Source: Mycoplasmatota bacterium (lineage in GTDB: Bacteria; Bacillota_I; Bacilli_A; RF39; UBA660). Taken from it: a stretch of 64,000 bases of DNA. Positions 1-9,551 of this stretch are shown in pieces. The stretch spans positions 30,253-94,252 of the forward strand of contig JALFKQ010000032.1 of the NCBI GenBank assembly GCA_022774645.1. Direction: 5' to 3'. The first letter of the stretch is position 1. Each line of letters begins with the position of its first letter. The notes under the pieces were generated by a model, which was not told the DNA's origin, did no database searches, and was given only the letters and a program-made list of their open reading frames with translations. The position numbers were made by a program, and so were the translations under genes.

Positions 1-44
1 ATGATATTTAGTATAGACATTTAATATATTTTATGTTAAAATCT

Positions 45-235
45 ATTGTAATTGATGAAGAAGGAAAGAAGAAGATACTTGATTTATAGAGAGTTAGTGT
101 TTGGTGTAAACTAATATGATGGTTCTTTTAAATGGTTCTGGAGTCAAATCGTATTTATGCGTTAAATATTAAGTTGCATGTTAGTCATGAATTAAGGTGG
201 TACCGCGGTTTTATATCGTCCTTAGTTTGTGATTT
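45..235 (+). promoter_or_regulatory. T-box leader (tRNA-sensing riboswitch) upstream of metG
   Basis: Canonical T-box antiterminator sequence 'attaaggtggtaccgcgg...cgtcctta' at 191-225, followed by a T-run and an aminoacyl-tRNA synthetase gene; 5' boundary approximate. Confidence 0.88.
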
Positions 236-256
236 TTTTATTTATAAGGAGGAATT

Positions 257-1786
257 ATGGAAAAAGAAAAATTTTATATAACAACACCTATATATTATCC
301 TAGTGCTGATTTTCATATTGGGCATTGTTATACAACTATTATAGCTGATGCGATTGCTAGATATAAAAGATTAAAAGGATATGATGTTTATTTTCAAACA
401 GGTACAGATGAACATGGTCAAAAGATTGAAAAGAAAGCACAAGATGCTGGTGTAAGTCCAATTGATTATATAAATCCTATTATTGATAATGCTAAGGATT
501 TATGGAAAAGTTTAAATATTTCTTATGATTATTTTATTAGAACAACTGATAGCGACCATGAGAGAAGAGTTCAAGAGATTTTCAAAATAATGTATGATAA
601 AGGTGATATTTATAAAGGAGAATATAAAGGACTTTATTGTACACCTTGTGAATCATTCTGGACAGAAAGTCAACTTGATGAAAATGGTATGTGTCCTGAT
701 TGTCATAGAGAAGTTCATGAAATAAGTGAAGAAGCATATTTTTTTAAATTATCTAAATATCAAGATAAGTTAGTTAAGTTTTATGAAGATAACCCTAATT
801 TTATACTTCCACTTAGTAGAAAGAATGAAATGTTAAATAACTTTATTAAACCAGGTCTTTCTGACTTATGTGTTTCTAGAACATCATTTACTTGGGGAAT
901 ACCTGTTAGTTTTGATACTAAGCATGTTGTTTATGTATGGGTTGATGCATTATCTAACTATATTACATCACTTGGTTATCCGGAAAATACTGAAAAGTTT
1001 AATAAATATTGGCCTGCTGATTTACATCTAGTTGGTAAAGAAATAGTAAGATTTCATACAATTATTTGGCCTTGTATGTGTATGAGTTTAGGTATAGATT
1101 TACCTAAACAGGTGTTTGGTCATGGTTGGTTAATTATTGATGGTGGTAAAATTTCTAAATCATTAGGTAATTATAAAGATCCAAGAGAATATATTAGTTC
1201 TTATGGAGTAGATGCTGTTAGATATTTTGCTTTAAGAGAAGTGCCTTTTGGTAATGATGGTAATTTTTCAGAAGCCGCATTAATTTCTAGAACAAATAGT
1301 GATCTTGTTAATACTTATGGTAACTTAGTAAATAGAACAATCGCAATGAGTAAGAAATATTTTGATTCTGTTGTTACTAATCCAAATGTATATGAAGAAG
1401 TAGATGATTCAGTAATTAATTATGCTAAAGAATTACCTAGTATTGTATATGAAAAGATGGATTCATTAAAAGTTAATGAAGCTCTTGAAAGTATATTTGA
1501 ATTATTAAAGAAATGTAATAAGTATATTGATGATACTACTCCTTGGATACTTGCTAAGGATGAAACTAAATCTGATAGACTTAAAACTGTACTTTATAAT
1601 TTACTCGAAGGTATTAGAATTGCTACTGTATTATTAAGACCATATATACCAGATACTTGTGATAAAGTATTTAATATGTTAAATACTAAAAATATTGATT
1701 TTGATACATTAGATTTTGGTAATTTAGAAACTGATATAAAACTTAATGAAGCAACAATATTATTTAATAGAATTGAAGAAAAATAG
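257..1786 (+). CDS. metG: Methionyl-tRNA synthetase
   Basis: FYITTPIYYPSADFHIGHCYTTIIADAIARYKR, class I HIGH-like motif, C..C zinc motifs, KISKSLGN (KMSKS-type); RBS aaggagg. Confidence 0.95.
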   Translation: MEKEKFYITTPIYYPSADFHIGHCYTTIIADAIARYKRLKGYDVYFQTGTDEHGQKIEKKAQDAGVSPIDYINPIIDNAKDLWKSLNISYDYFIRTTDSDHERRVQEIFKIMYDKGDIYKGEYKGLYCTPCESFWTESQLDENGMCPDCHREVHEISEEAYFFKLSKYQDKLVKFYEDNPNFILPLSRKNEMLNNFIKPGLSDLCVSRTSFTWGIPVSFDTKHVVYVWVDALSNYITSLGYPENTEKFNKYWPADLHLVGKEIVRFHTIIWPCMCMSLGIDLPKQVFGHGWLIIDGGKISKSLGNYKDPREYISSYGVDAVRYFALREVPFGNDGNFSEAALISRTNSDLVNTYGNLVNRTIAMSKKYFDSVVTNPNVYEEVDDSVINYAKELPSIVYEKMDSLKVNEALESIFELLKKCNKYIDDTTPWILAKDETKSDRLKTVLYNLLEGIRIATVLLRPYIPDTCDKVFNMLNTKNIDFDTLDFGNLETDIKLNEATILFNRIEEK

Positions 1787-1811
1787 TTATGTACAATACA
1801 TAACTTTTTTT
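1786..1811 (+). terminator. Rho-independent terminator after metG
   Basis: gttatgta-caa-tacataac followed by T7. Confidence 0.8.
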
Positions 1812-1824
1812 ATATAATTATTAT

Positions 1825-2475
1825 ATGAAAGAATATACTAAGTTAAATACAGATACAAATTTTATTAAATTGATAGCTATTATAACTATGACTATTGATC
1901 ATATAGGAGCAGTTTTTTTTGAAAATTGTTTAATATTTAGAATAATTGGTAGAATAGCTTTTCCTTTGTTTGTTTATTCAATTATGATAGGTTATTTTAA
2001 TACAAAAAGTATAAAAAAATATATATTAAGATTGTTTATTATTGGTTTGTTATCGCAATTTTCATATAGTATGTTATTTGATATATATAGACCTAATGTA
2101 ATGTTTACATTAATTTGTGTATTACTTGGATATTATGCATTAGATAAGAAAAAGTGGTGGATTCTTCCGATATTATTTGTATTTCCATTTTTGTTAAATT
2201 TTGAATATGCAATTGTTTTTTTATTTCTTGTTTGTATATTTTATTATTGTAGAAATAATGGATTATTATTAAGTATATTTTTTATATTATTTTATTTAAA
2301 TTATTTATTCTTTGGTACAACTGATTTTAATTTTGCTACTTTTTTTACTATATTGTGTTTACCATTTATATTAATTAATACTAATTTTAATATAAAGATT
2401 AATAAATATGTATTTTATTTATATTATCCAGTACATATAACAATATTACTTATTATAAAAAGTTTACTTGTGTAA
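1825..2475 (+). CDS. TraX-family multispanning membrane protein
   Basis: FIKLIAIITMTIDHIGAVFF...RIIGRIAFPLFVYSIMIGY...ILRLFIIGLLSQFSY resembles TraX/acyltransferase-like family. Confidence 0.75.
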   Translation: MKEYTKLNTDTNFIKLIAIITMTIDHIGAVFFENCLIFRIIGRIAFPLFVYSIMIGYFNTKSIKKYILRLFIIGLLSQFSYSMLFDIYRPNVMFTLICVLLGYYALDKKKWWILPILFVFPFLLNFEYAIVFLFLVCIFYYCRNNGLLLSIFFILFYLNYLFFGTTDFNFATFFTILCLPFILINTNFNIKINKYVFYLYYPVHITILLIIKSLLV

Positions 2476-2485
2476 ACTTTTTTAT
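2457..2485 (+). terminator. Rho-independent terminator overlapping the 3' end of the TraX-like gene
   Basis: agtttac-ttgt-gtaaact followed by T-run. Confidence 0.7.
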
Positions 2486-2578
2486 TTATTTTATTATTAT
2501 GTAATATATATACTTGGTAATACATAGTAGTAGTGATAGTATATCATTAAGAGGTGAGGATTAAAAATTTATAAAGGT

Positions 2579-2734
2579 ATGTTTGATGGTAAATTAGGTG
2601 TTAATTTTGAAACAAATTTTATACCTGTTGTTTCTATAAAGTCTAATGTAACTGTTTTATCAGGGAATGGGACTATTAATAATCCATATAGAATTGATAA
2701 TGTTGATATTAAAACAGATGGTGTTTTAAAATAA
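2579..2734 (+). pseudogene. C-terminal remnant of a secreted surface protein ('LSGNGTINNPYRI' tail)
   Basis: 51-aa frame MFDGKLGVNFETNFIPVVSIKSNVTVLSGNGTINNPYRIDNVDIKTDGVLK; 'GxGTxxNPY' tail reminiscent of prepilin-like secreted proteins; no N-terminal part, orphan SD gaggtgagg upstream. Confidence 0.45.
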
Positions 2735-2805
2735 GAATTCTTTTTTAAGGATTTTTTATTTTTCATTTATTTCTTTTTATAAATTTTTAGTATATAATAA
2801 TTGAT

Positions 2806-3972
2806 ATGAAAAAGTTTAAAAAATATATAATTATAATTATTTTATTTGTTATTGTTATGATTGGAATATTAATATTCTTTATATTTAGATATGATAGAAT
2901 ACACTTATTAAATAGAACAAGAGATTTACTTGGTTATATTTATACTATAGATGAAGGAAAATATAATTTTAAATATGGTATTCTTGATAATGGAAATATA
3001 ACAAAAACAGATTATTATATTGATGGAACTGGTAAAGTTGAAAAAGATAAATATGGTAATGTAAGATTTTATATTAAAAGTAAAGAGTATTGTATTTATA
3101 AAACTTTTTTAGGAAATATTAATATTCAAAAGGGTGAATGTAGTGAATTTAAAGATTTAGAAGCATCGTTAAATAAAAATAATACGACTATTTCATTTGA
3201 ATTTAAATATCCTGTTAGTGAATACTTGATATCTAATAGAGATGATTTTAAAGGTGAATGGAAAGATATATCTAATAATAATTTAATATTAAATTATTAT
3301 GAAGAGGGAATACATTATATTTGGTTTAAGGATACTGATGGTAATATTAGTGTACCTATTAAATTTACAGTTGAATGTTTAAATACAACTAAAAGTGATT
3401 TTAATAAAAATATATTTTATTGTAATGGATCTACTGTTTATATAGATAAAGAAGAATGGATTATAATTGATAATTCTTTTGATAAAATAACTATGATGAA
3501 ATATTTACCTATAAGTGAAAAGTTGGCTCATTGTAGTGGAGAAAATAGTTCATTTTGTAATAAGAATGATAAATATAAGTGGAGTAATTCATATATAAAT
3601 TATTATCTTAATAATGTTTATATTAAAAATTTTAGTCTAAAAGATGATTTATTAGAATATGATATATGTGATGATATTGACAACAAGAATTGTGATGGAG
3701 AGTATTGCGGTGGTTATACGAAAGAAGAAATAAGTAGTAATAATTGGAGTTGTAATAAATATACTAAAAGTAAAATTAGAATTATTAATTATTATGAATA
3801 TTCTTTAATTGTTAATAAGTTTAAAGATATTTCATTATTTAAAGGCAATTATTGGATGAGTGATATAAGTAATGATAATGGTTATTCTCTTACTTCTAGT
3901 GGAGATGTTTATATATATGAGAATTATAATAATAAATTAGATGTAAGACCGATTATCACAATAAAAAAGTAA
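2806..3972 (+). CDS. Membrane-anchored extracellular protein with C-terminal DUF6273-like domain
   Basis: N-terminal TM helix (YIIIIILFVIVMIGILIFFIF), Cys-containing ectodomain ending 'GDVYIYENYNNKLDVRPIITIKK'. Confidence 0.6.
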   Translation: MKKFKKYIIIIILFVIVMIGILIFFIFRYDRIHLLNRTRDLLGYIYTIDEGKYNFKYGILDNGNITKTDYYIDGTGKVEKDKYGNVRFYIKSKEYCIYKTFLGNINIQKGECSEFKDLEASLNKNNTTISFEFKYPVSEYLISNRDDFKGEWKDISNNNLILNYYEEGIHYIWFKDTDGNISVPIKFTVECLNTTKSDFNKNIFYCNGSTVYIDKEEWIIIDNSFDKITMMKYLPISEKLAHCSGENSSFCNKNDKYKWSNSYINYYLNNVYIKNFSLKDDLLEYDICDDIDNKNCDGEYCGGYTKEEISSNNWSCNKYTKSKIRIINYYEYSLIVNKFKDISLFKGNYWMSDISNDNGYSLTSSGDVYIYENYNNKLDVRPIITIKK

Positions 3973-3976
3973 TTTT

Positions 3977-4005
3977 AACACTATATAATTTTATAGTGTT
4001 TTTAA
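3977..4005 (+). terminator. Rho-independent terminator
   Basis: aacactata-taattt-tatagtgtt followed by T-run. Confidence 0.8.
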
Positions 4006-4080
4006 ATTTTTACAAAAAATATTTAATTGAATAATAATATCATGTATGTTAAAATTGTATTGATAATAGGAGATATCGTT

Positions 4081-6234
4081 ATGGAAGATAATAATAATTT
4101 AATTGATCAAAAAAATATTGATATTATAGAAAATAACAATAATTTAATTGATCAAAATAATATTAATAATATAGATAATAATATTGATGAAATTAGTGAA
4201 GATGATGAAAAGAAACATAAGAAAAGATTACTTATACTTTTGTTATTATTACTGTTCATTATTATTATAATTTTTAGTAGTGGTATTTTAATTAAAAAAA
4301 ATAATGGTATGTCATTTAATATAGATATTGATGGTGATGCTGTACCTGATATTAACTTAGATTTTGATACTAAAGAGTGCAAAGTTAATTGTACAAAAGA
4401 TAATAAAAAGCCTTTTGTTAATGTTGATTATGGTGGTGGTAAAAAGCCTACATTTAATGTTGATACTACTGGAGATGGAAAACCAGATTCTAACTTAATT
4501 AATCAAGATACAAATGGTGATGGAAAATGTGATTTAAATTGTGATACTAATGATGATGGTTGGCCTGATACTAATATTGATTTAGATGGTGATGGAGAAC
4601 CAGATATAAATATAGATCTTGATGGGGACGGAAATTGTGATTTAAATTGTGATATAGATAAAGATGGAGAACCAGAGTTAAATATTGATACAGATAAAGA
4701 TAATGTTTGTAACATAAACTGTGATACAGATGGAGATGGTAGACCAGATATAAATATCGATTATAATAAAGATAGAGAGCCACATTTTAATGAAGACACT
4801 GATGGTGATAAGAAACCTGATAGAAATTCAATGAATCAAGATAATGATGGAGATGGCAAATGTGATTTAAACTGTGATACAGATAAAGACGGATGGCCAG
4901 AAATAAATATTGATCTTGATGGTGACGGCAAATGTGATTTAAATTGCGATTTAGATAAAGATGGAAAATGTGACATAAATTGTGATACAGATAAAGATGG
5001 AAAACCAGATATAAATATTGATACTGATGGTGATTATAAGTGTGATATAAACTGTGATACAAATGGAGATGGAAAGCCAGATATTAACATTGATTATAAT
5101 AAAGATAGAGAGCCACATTTTAATGAGGATACTGATAATGATAAGAAACCTGATAGAAATCCAATGAATCAAGATAACGATAAAGATGGAAAGTGTGATT
5201 TAAACTGTGATACAGATAAAGATGGATGGCCTGAGACTAATATAGATTTAGATGGTGATGGAAAGTGTGATTTAAATTGTGATACTAATAACGATGGTAA
5301 ATGTGATACAAATTGTGATACAGATAATGATGGAAAATGTGATTTAAATTGTGATACAGATAAAGATGGAAAATGTGATTTAAATTGTGATACTAATAAT
5401 GATGGAAAATGTGATCTAAATTGTGATACTAATAAAGATGGCAAATGTGATTTAAATTGCGATTTAGATAAAAATGGCAAATGTGATTTAAATTGTGATA
5501 CTAATAAAGATGGAAAATGTGATTTAAACTGTGACACTAATAATGATGGTAGATGTGATTTAAATTGTGACACTGATAAAGATGGAAAATGTGATTTAAA
5601 TTGTGACACTAATAAAGATGGAAAATGTGATTTAAACTGTGACACTAATGATGATGGCAAATGTGATTTAAACTGTGATACAGATAAAGATGGAAAGTGT
5701 GATTTAAATTGTGATACTAATAAGGATGGCAAATGTGATTTAAATTGTGATACTGATGGAGATGGCATTTGTAATAAGAACTGTGATACAGATGGTGATG
5801 GTAAGTGTGATACAAACTGTGATGGTAAAGAAGATAATGTCAATATAAATGAAGGTGATGAGTATGTTCTTACTCTTACTGGAAGTGACTACGATGTATC
5901 AAAAATAATTCCTGGTTGGAAAGGAACTAAAAAATTTAAATTATCAAATACTTCTAATACTCTTCAAACAATAAGTATGAAGTGGATAGATGTTAAAAAT
6001 ACATTTACTACAACAAATAATTTATATTACAATGTTAAAAGAAATAAAACTAATATTATCACTAATAAAAGGACCCCATATAAGGAAACTGATATTGTAA
6101 CTAATGTTATAATACCTGCTAAGACTACTTATGAATGGACATTTACTTTTGAGTTTAAAGATACTGGTAAAAATCAAGATATAGATATGGGTAAAATATT
6201 TGATGCTAAAATAAAAATAATAGTTAAACAATAA
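4081..6234 (+). CDS. Type II membrane protein with about 24 Cys/Asp-rich 12-aa repeats (DTDKDGKCDLNC) and a TasA/camelysin-like C-terminal domain
   Basis: ORF track starts at 4027 but the SD-preceded start is 4081 (ataggagatatcgtt ATG). TM KKRLLILLLLLLFIIIIIFSSGILI; TSP3/Ca-binding-like D-x-D-x-DG repeats; C-terminal PGWKGTKKFKLSNTSN...FKDTGKNQDIDMGKIFDAKIKIIV. Confidence 0.85.
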   Translation: MEDNNNLIDQKNIDIIENNNNLIDQNNINNIDNNIDEISEDDEKKHKKRLLILLLLLLFIIIIIFSSGILIKKNNGMSFNIDIDGDAVPDINLDFDTKECKVNCTKDNKKPFVNVDYGGGKKPTFNVDTTGDGKPDSNLINQDTNGDGKCDLNCDTNDDGWPDTNIDLDGDGEPDINIDLDGDGNCDLNCDIDKDGEPELNIDTDKDNVCNINCDTDGDGRPDINIDYNKDREPHFNEDTDGDKKPDRNSMNQDNDGDGKCDLNCDTDKDGWPEINIDLDGDGKCDLNCDLDKDGKCDINCDTDKDGKPDINIDTDGDYKCDINCDTNGDGKPDINIDYNKDREPHFNEDTDNDKKPDRNPMNQDNDKDGKCDLNCDTDKDGWPETNIDLDGDGKCDLNCDTNNDGKCDTNCDTDNDGKCDLNCDTDKDGKCDLNCDTNNDGKCDLNCDTNKDGKCDLNCDLDKNGKCDLNCDTNKDGKCDLNCDTNNDGRCDLNCDTDKDGKCDLNCDTNKDGKCDLNCDTNDDGKCDLNCDTDKDGKCDLNCDTNKDGKCDLNCDTDGDGICNKNCDTDGDGKCDTNCDGKEDNVNINEGDEYVLTLTGSDYDVSKIIPGWKGTKKFKLSNTSNTLQTISMKWIDVKNTFTTTNNLYYNVKRNKTNIITNKRTPYKETDIVTNVIIPAKTTYEWTFTFEFKDTGKNQDIDMGKIFDAKIKIIVKQ
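4501..5830 (+). repeat. Coding tandem repeat, 36-bp unit (12 aa) with a superimposed segmental duplication
   Basis: gatactaataaagatggaaaatgtgatttaaattgt-type units; 'gattataataaagatagagagccacattttaat' recurs at 4759 and 5092 (333-bp offset). Confidence 0.9.
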
Positions 6235-6237
6235 CTA

Positions 6238-8742
6238 TTATTTTTTTCTTATATAAATTATTGATGTGATCAGAGATATTACTGATATAATTAATCCTAT
6301 TATAAATCCTTTGGGTATATAATGTAATTTAATATTATGTTTTCCTTTTGATAAGTCTAAACATATAAATGCATCATAACATATTTTATATTCTACTTTT
6401 TTATTATCAACTTTAATAGTCCATCCTTTATTATATGGAATTGTTAATAATAATGTCTGTTTATTGTTGACATTGATATTACCTTCGATTTTGTTGTCTT
6501 TATCATATTTAGTTATTTCTAATTGATTATTTTTAAGTTCATTTATAGAATTTATATATTTACTATAATCAAATTTATACCAATTTGTATTATCATATTT
6601 TACTTTTACTATGCTTGTTTTCATTATGATTTTATATTCTTCATCTTTTTTAATAAATAAGGGAAATTCTTTTGATGATGCAGATTCTATTTTTTTATTA
6701 TTAATATATACTTTATAATTAAATTCATAAGATATATTTTTATTGGGAACTAAGAATATATCTTTATCTGCTTTATTAGATATTTCTATATATGATTCTA
6801 TATTTGATTCTGGTTTTATGTATTTTATATTATTTTCATTAACTATTTTCATTTTATATAGTTTTATATTTTCTATTTTATATATACTTTCATTTTTATC
6901 TAACATTGAATTTATTAATAATTCAGTATTTTTATAACTATTATTTGTAAAATTTATTTTGTTATAATTAATCATATATCCTAAGTTAAGATAATCATTA
7001 TTTAGATAAATATAAGGATTTGTATTATATATATTTTTATAATAAAATTCGTTATCATTTCCATTAATATATTTAATTCCTAATAATGAAGTTATATAAG
7101 GATTATAATTATCAAATATTACACTTGCATCACTATTTGTTTTATAATTGAATCTTTTAAAGAAAGTAATTATTCTATCATTTCGTATTGAATTAAAATG
7201 ATTAATTCCATTAAAATTATAGATTAGGCCTGTATTATTTATATCATTTGAATTAATTTCCATTCTATAAAATTTATTTTTCTTTTCTGCTTTTTTAATT
7301 TCATTAATTGTTGTTTCGTTAATTTCATTATTTAATTTATAATATTCTAGAGTAGTGGAGAATGGCAATGATTTTATTGTTATTATTGTATTAAATATTA
7401 TTTCTGTAAAAAATAATAAAATTATTAAATATTTTGCATTTTCATTATTTAGAAAGAACATATATTGTATTAGTAATATTATTCCAAGTATATATGCCAT
7501 TATCTTAATTATGTTATTACTTATATTACTTGTTAACATTGGATAAATTGTTAATAAAATGTAGATAACTATTAATAATATGTTTATCTTTATATTAATA
7601 TTTTTTTCTATGTTTATGAATTCTTTCATAGCAATTATTATCAATAAAAATGAGAATGTAAATATATATCTATTTGGATACCAAATTGGTTTTTGAAATA
7701 GTTGCCATGCATAATCTATTAAGTTAAAACTGATGCTTAATAGAAAAAATAATATAAATACCATTGTTGCTTTTTTTTCTCTTTTTGCAATCTTCTTATT
7801 TAAGAAGTATTTTATATTTAAAACTATAACTAGCATTGAAACATATATATTAACCATACCATATTTAAGATCGTAACTATTTATTATTCCAGGAAATGCT
7901 TTGTAAAAAATATTTAGGAAATTGAAATTAAATTTAAAGTAATTTGTTTGTTCGGGATTTTTATATAAGAGTGCTTTTCCTTCTAGTAATTCTATTGCTT
8001 CTGGTATCAAAATTATTGAACAAATAAGTCCAGATAATAAACTTGATATTATAAAATTTTTAACAATTTTTTTATCTTTTTTATAAATATAGCATTCATA
8101 TGTAAAATATAATAATGAAAATATACATACCATATATCCAATGTAATAATTTGATAATATTGATAATGTTAAAGATATTATATAAAGTTTATTATCATTT
8201 TTATCTATTAGTTTTTGAAGTCCTAATATAGTTATTGGAAATAAAACTATTGTATCAAAGAACATATAGTTAAAATAATATGTTACATTGTATGCCATTA
8301 AAGCATAGGCAATACTGAAAATAATATATGTTAAGTTTTTTTGTTTATTGTATTTATATTTTAAGAATTTACACATTGTAAATCCAGAAAGTCCAATTCT
8401 TAAAAATATGATTATTGTATAAAATTCTAATATAGTATTATTTGTGGTAAATATACAAAGTAAGTTAGTTGGATTAAATAAATAATATATTGCAGTAGCA
8501 TAAAAATTAAATCCTAATAAACCTTTGAAAGAATAAAATAAACTATTTTGACCTAGTAATACTGTTTTGTAATAATTTGTAAATCCTATGTATTGATAAT
8601 ATCCATCATATTTTGAAAGTGATTGTTCACCAAATGGATATGTTTTACTTATTAAACAAGCTACTAACATTATTAATATTGGAATTATAAATGATAATAA
8701 TTCTGGTATATATTTTTGAATTTTATTTTTCATCTTCATCAC
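6238..8742 (-). CDS. YfhO-family membrane protein (putative GT-C-type glycosyltransferase)
   Basis: Polytopic membrane protein starting LLSFIIPILIMLVACLISKTYPFGEQSLSKYDGYYQY..., with C-terminal beta domain 'NKQTLLLTIPYNKGWTIKVDNKKVEYK' typical of YfhO. Confidence 0.85.
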   Translation of the reverse strand: MMKMKNKIQKYIPELLSFIIPILIMLVACLISKTYPFGEQSLSKYDGYYQYIGFTNYYKTVLLGQNSLFYSFKGLLGFNFYATAIYYLFNPTNLLCIFTTNNTILEFYTIIIFLRIGLSGFTMCKFLKYKYNKQKNLTYIIFSIAYALMAYNVTYYFNYMFFDTIVLFPITILGLQKLIDKNDNKLYIISLTLSILSNYYIGYMVCIFSLLYFTYECYIYKKDKKIVKNFIISSLLSGLICSIILIPEAIELLEGKALLYKNPEQTNYFKFNFNFLNIFYKAFPGIINSYDLKYGMVNIYVSMLVIVLNIKYFLNKKIAKREKKATMVFILFFLLSISFNLIDYAWQLFQKPIWYPNRYIFTFSFLLIIIAMKEFINIEKNINIKINILLIVIYILLTIYPMLTSNISNNIIKIMAYILGIILLIQYMFFLNNENAKYLIILLFFTEIIFNTIITIKSLPFSTTLEYYKLNNEINETTINEIKKAEKKNKFYRMEINSNDINNTGLIYNFNGINHFNSIRNDRIITFFKRFNYKTNSDASVIFDNYNPYITSLLGIKYINGNDNEFYYKNIYNTNPYIYLNNDYLNLGYMINYNKINFTNNSYKNTELLINSMLDKNESIYKIENIKLYKMKIVNENNIKYIKPESNIESYIEISNKADKDIFLVPNKNISYEFNYKVYINNKKIESASSKEFPLFIKKDEEYKIIMKTSIVKVKYDNTNWYKFDYSKYINSINELKNNQLEITKYDKDNKIEGNINVNNKQTLLLTIPYNKGWTIKVDNKKVEYKICYDAFICLDLSKGKHNIKLHYIPKGFIIGLIISVISLITSIIYIRKK

Positions 8743-8823
8743 AAAAATATTTTATCATAAATTTTATCAAAATAATTGAATTATAAAAAAAATAATGTTA
8801 TGATTATATCATAAAAGGAGGAT

Positions 8824-9423
8824 ATGAAAATGGACAACAATAAAGGTCAAACAATATTCTTATCTGTAATTGGAATTGCAACTTTATTAGTAGCAATTGT
8901 TGGTGCTACATTTGCATGGTTCAGTATTTCTGTTAGTGGAAATGCTAATGCTTCTAGCATTATTGTTACAACTGCTAAATTAGGTAGTGTAGAATATACT
9001 GATGGTAGTTTAATTAATATGACAAATGTTAGACCAGAAGATGATCCACAAGATACTAAAACATTCACTATAGCTAATACTGATTCTGAAGCAACAGAAA
9101 GTATTGCATATAAGATTGGTCTTGTTATCGATGTTAACACTTTATCAACTGTTGCTGGTAATGCATTTGTTCATAGTTTAACAGGTGTTAGTGATAAATC
9201 AAGTAATGTTGGTACATTAGTTTCTGTTCCAGAAGAACAAGTTCCTACTGCTAGTAAAATTTTAGGACACGGTGTATTAAATGGATATGAAAAGCATACT
9301 TATACTTATACTATTCATTTTAAAGAAACTGGTTCTGATCAAAATGCTGCTCAAGGAGCTAAGTTTGGTGCAAAGATAAATGTTGCATTAGAAACAGATA
9401 AAATTCAAGGTATTACTGAATAA
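8824..9423 (+). CDS. TasA/camelysin-like secreted protein (putative fibre subunit)
   Basis: Signal anchor LLVAIVGATFAWFSISVSGNANASSIIV; beta-sandwich-like ectodomain 'TFTIANTDSEATESIAYKIGL...'; very strong SD aaaggagg. Confidence 0.75.
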   Translation: MKMDNNKGQTIFLSVIGIATLLVAIVGATFAWFSISVSGNANASSIIVTTAKLGSVEYTDGSLINMTNVRPEDDPQDTKTFTIANTDSEATESIAYKIGLVIDVNTLSTVAGNAFVHSLTGVSDKSSNVGTLVSVPEEQVPTASKILGHGVLNGYEKHTYTYTIHFKETGSDQNAAQGAKFGAKINVALETDKIQGITE

Positions 9424-9428
9424 AATAT

Positions 9429-9452
9429 AAAGTAGTTTTAACTACTTTTTAT
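9429..9452 (+). terminator. Terminator/attenuator after the first TasA-like gene
   Basis: aaagtagt-ttta-actacttt TT. Confidence 0.75.
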
Positions 9453-9551
9453 TTTGTAAGAATAAAATGTTAAATTTTATTCTTTTTTATTTGCGTTTAT
9501 TGTATATTTTTTATATTTTTGATATCATATTATTAGTATGGAGGATAAGAT

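Noticed and set aside
4501-5830. 36-bp spaced repeat as a possible CRISPR array
   Set aside because: Continuous ORF, repeat units adjacent without spacers, synonymous-type variation.
4152-5843. Six overlapping minus-strand ORFs (e.g. 5169..5843, 224 aa, 'VSQFKSHLPSLL' repeats)
   Set aside because: Shadow ORFs of the tandem-repeat gene on the plus strand; low-complexity, no SD, composition not protein-like.
6743-7546. Small plus-strand ORFs at 6743 and 7355
   Set aside because: Antisense to the intact YfhO-family gene, no SD, low-complexity hydrophobic translations typical of AT-rich antisense.
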